DNA from: Methylocystaceae bacterium
GTDB taxonomy: Bacteria; Pseudomonadota; Alphaproteobacteria; Rhizobiales; Beijerinckiaceae
Direction of reading: 5' to 3'
Length of the DNA: 8,118 nt
NCBI GenBank assembly: GCA_003105285.1
Contig: PQAN01000074.1
Coordinates: forward strand, 1-8,118
The position numbers and the translations under genes are program-made. Positions 5,469-8,118 of this stretch are shown here, piece by piece; the first letter of the stretch is position 1, and every line of letters starts with the position of its first letter. The notes beneath the pieces were generated by a model. The model ran no database searches and was not told where the DNA came from. It saw only the letters and a program-made list of their open reading frames with translations.

Positions 5469-6344
5469 TCAGCGTCCCGACATCCGCGCCATAACCGCGT
5501 CGAGCTTCTTCAAGAGCTCGGGGTCCCTCGCCTCCGGCGCCGTCAGGATCGCATTGTCCAGCGCGCGGTCCGAGCCGATCGGGCACGGCTCGTGCTCTTT
5601 TGGAAAATCAGCGATGAGACGGGCCAGCAGGCGGCTCGCCTTGTCGGCGTTGGAGCGCACTACTTGGATCACCGCCGCGACGTCGACGTCGTCGTGCTCC
5701 GGATGCCAGCAATCGAAATCCGTCACCATGGCGATCGTCGCGTAGGAAATCTCCGCCTCGCGCGCGAGCTTGGCTTCGGGCAGCGCCGTCATGCCGATGA
5801 CGTCGTAACCGGCGGCCTTATAGGTGAGCGATTCGGCGTAGGACGAGAACTGCGGCCCCTCCATGCAGAGATAGGTCCCGCCCGTCGCGACGGCGATGTC
5901 CTCCGCCTGCGCGGCCAGTGCGATTCGCTTCGCCAGCAACGGCGCGACCGGATGCGCCATGGAGACGTGAGCGACGCAGCCGTTGCCGAAGAAGGACGAT
6001 TGCCGGCCGAAAGTGCGATCGACGAATTGATCCGGCAGCACGAACAATCCCGGATAGAGCTCGGCCTTGAAGGAGCCGCAGGCGGAAATCGAGACGATGT
6101 CCGTCGCTCCGACGCGCTTCAGCGCGTCGATATTGGCGCGATAATTTATGCCCGACGGAGAGAGAACATGCCCTCGCCCATGGCGCGGCAGAAAGACGAC
6201 GCGCGTCCCGCCGATCTCTCCGAGATGCAGGGCGTCGGACGGCGCGCCCCAGGGCGTTTCGACGCGCTCCTCGCGAATATTTTCGAGCCCGGGCAGATGA
6301 TAGACGCCCGATCCGCCGATGATTCCGACCACCGCTCGAGTCAT
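5469..6344 (-). CDS. mtnP: S-methyl-5'-thioadenosine phosphorylase
   Basis: A 291-residue nucleoside phosphorylase of the PNP/MTAP class that splits 5'-methylthioadenosine, a by-product of polyamine and homoserine-lactone synthesis, into adenine and methylthioribose 1-phosphate. Conserved parts: VVGIIGGSGVYHL at the N-terminus (5-17, phosphate site), FLPRHGRGHVLSPSGINYRANIDAL split over residues 51-75, SACGSF (87-92), CMEGPQFSSYAES (160-172), MTALPEAKLARE (185-196) and TDFDCWH (208-214). The Asp pair in the last motif marks an adenine-type nucleoside site as in human MTAP (TDYDCW), arguing against a guanosine/inosine PNP. The ATG at 6344 has SD GGGAG (6355-6351) at 6-nt spacing. It is the first gene of the mtnP-apt operon. 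No other methionine-salvage genes (mtnA, mtnK) are in view. Confidence 0.96.
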   Translation of the reverse strand: MTRAVVGIIGGSGVYHLPGLENIREERVETPWGAPSDALHLGEIGGTRVVFLPRHGRGHVLSPSGINYRANIDALKRVGATDIVSISACGSFKAELYPGLFVLPDQFVDRTFGRQSSFFGNGCVAHVSMAHPVAPLLAKRIALAAQAEDIAVATGGTYLCMEGPQFSSYAESLTYKAAGYDVIGMTALPEAKLAREAEISYATIAMVTDFDCWHPEHDDVDVAAVIQVVRSNADKASRLLARLIADFPKEHEPCPIGSDRALDNAILTAPEARDPELLKKLDAVMARMSGR

Positions 6345-6686
6345 GACGCGCTCCCGAGGCGAACTTTCCGAAGCGGGAGTGCCATGCGCGTCGCTCCGGC
6401 GCAAGCGGCCGTGTAAGGACCTGTCCTTCGAAACGCGAATGCGCCGCCGCCGATGTGACGTTTTTTTAGGCTGCGGACAAAACTGCCTTCCTCGTGGCGC
6501 GCGCAGGGTTGCGCCGCAAAATAGCCTGTGTTAGGGGACGCTTGCCTTGGAGCTGGGGCGTTACCGCCCTCGCTCCTTCCCCCGACAATATCCGTCGTTC
6601 GAGGCCATGCGGAATCTGATCGCAACTGCGTTTTCGCGTTGCGTGCGAGGCGCTTCGAACGAGGCCGATCCGAGAGCGAAAACCAA
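6345..6686. promoter_or_regulatory. Divergent control region between mtnP and atpH
   Basis: This 342-nt stretch has no supported gene and must hold promoters for both the mtnP-apt operon (leftward) and the atp operon (rightward). On the + strand a weak -35-like TTGCGC at 6509-6514 lies 17 nt before TAGGGG at 6532, a poor -10. A small hairpin gggcg-ttac-cgccc (6556-6569) lies in the probable atp leader. A perfect 6-2-6 dyad lies at 6415-6428 (listed separately). A run of seven T at 6461-6467 has no strong stem before it. An open frame reaching back to 6528 lies upstream of atpH, but family alignment puts the atpH start at 6687. Confidence 0.5.
6415..6428. promoter_or_regulatory. Perfect short dyad aaggac-ct-gtcctt, candidate operator
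   Basis: aaggac at 6415-6420 is the exact reverse complement of gtcctt at 6423-6428 with a 2-nt centre. It lies about 70 nt upstream of the mtnP start codon, a position fitting a repressor or activator site for the leftward operon. It could be chance in a window this size; no matching regulator is known to me. Confidence 0.3.
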
Positions 6687-7249
6687 GTGGCTTCACGCGG
6701 AGACGATCTTTCCGGAGTAGCGGGCCGATATGCCTCGGCCCTGTATGATCTCGCCTCCGAACGAGGCTCGACCGAGGAGGTCGCCGAAGCGCTTCGCGGC
6801 TTCTCTTCCCTGATCGACGAGAGCAAGGACCTTCAGCGTCTCGTCAAGAGCCCGGTGTTTTCCGCGCAAGAGCAGATCAAGGCTCTCGATCCCATTCTCG
6901 CCGGCGCGGAGATTTCCGGCGTCGCCGCCAATCTCATCCGGCTCGTCGCGGCAAAGCGTCGCCTCTTCGTCCTTCCCGCCATCATCGCCGCCTACCAGCG
7001 GCTGCACGACGCCGCCAGGGGCGTCGTTCGCGCCGACGTCACGGTGGCCGCGCCGCTCGCCGCGCATCACGAGAGCGCGCTGCGCGAGGCGCTCGCCGGC
7101 GTCACCGGCGGCAAGGAGATCGATCTCGCCGTCAAGGTCGATCCGTCGATCATCGGCGGCGGCGTCGTCAAGATCGGCTCGCGCATGCTCGACGCGTCGC
7201 TCAAAACCAAGCTCAATTCTATCCGCACACGTATGAAAGAGGTCGGCTG

Positions 7250-7250
<1 letters not shown>
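6687..7250 (+). CDS. atpH: F1F0 ATP synthase subunit delta
   Basis: A 187-residue delta subunit (OSCP homologue) that links the F1 head to the peripheral stalk (b subunits) at the cytoplasmic face of the membrane. The N-terminal helix bundle begins with SGVAGRYASALYDLA (9-23). Residues 53-64 read VKSPVFSAQEQI, and the middle has ANLIRLVAAKRRLFVLPAII (81-100). The C-terminal signature VDPSIIGGGVVKIGSRMLDAS (151-171) is the most diagnostic part. The start is a GTG at 6687, which gives the family length and the typical short lead before SGVAGRYA. GAG at about 6672-6676 is a weak SD at ~10-nt spacing. An in-frame extension to 6528 has no family similarity. It is the first gene of the F1 operon and its TGA overlaps the atpA ATG by one base, pointing to translational coupling. 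Confidence 0.97.

Positions 7251-8118
<868 letters not shown>

Noticed and set aside
6461..6467. T-run at 6461-6467 as a terminator; it shares cgtttttttaggc with the apt terminator on the other strand
   Set aside because: No stable stem precedes it, and no gene on the + strand ends there. The shared short sequence is probably chance.
6528..6686. N-terminal extension of AtpH by 53 codons
   Set aside because: The delta subunit family begins shortly before SGVAGRYA; the extension has no similarity and the GTG at 6687 gives the normal length.

Overview
This window looks like chromosomal DNA of a GC-rich alphaproteobacterium, most likely a Hyphomicrobiales/Rhizobiales member. The support is: atpH followed directly by atpA with no F0 genes in front, xseB as a small stand-alone gene, a paired mtnP-apt salvage operon, and intergenic REP-type hairpins bounded by gtcattcc/ggaatgac of the kind common in that order. 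A methylotrophic family such as Methylocystaceae is possible, but this is only a guess from sequence style.

Layout. (1) From 1 to 2969 on the + strand lie two haem enzymes: the C-terminal ~415 residues of a DyP-type peroxidase, cut by the window edge, and a cytochrome P450 with an atypical I-helix. They are separated by a 365-nt gap holding a compound repeat. (2) xseB (3050-3298, +) follows a leader with overlapping hairpins. (3) A second repeat pair (3364-3475) fills the gap between xseB and the converging minus-strand gene. (4) On the minus strand are a YafK/DpaA-type L,D-transpeptidase-fold protein (3549-4727), then apt (4870-5430) with a terminator, then mtnP (5469-6344). mtnP and apt form an operon read from 6344 down to 4870. 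(5) A 342-nt divergent region separates mtnP from the ATP synthase operon, of which atpH (6687-7250) and the first 289 codons of atpA (7250-8118) are visible.

How the genes work together. MtnP releases adenine from 5'-methylthioadenosine and Apt converts that adenine to AMP, so this operon is a complete adenine-salvage step. AtpH and AtpA belong to F1F0 ATP synthase and overlap by one base. DyP and the P450 may both use peroxide: the P450 lacks the acid-alcohol pair needed for normal O2 activation, and no ferredoxin or reductase gene is visible. The two are therefore the only candidates here for a less-described pathway, and the part upstream of position 1 is needed to judge that.

The most unusual non-coding structure is the repeat between the peroxidase and the P450. 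It is a REP doublet of the same kind as the one at 3364-3475, but with about 98 nt of a second, strongly palindromic repeat inserted in its spacer. Most of the window is otherwise ordinary core genome. I see no CRISPR, tRNA, rRNA, phage or transposase gene.
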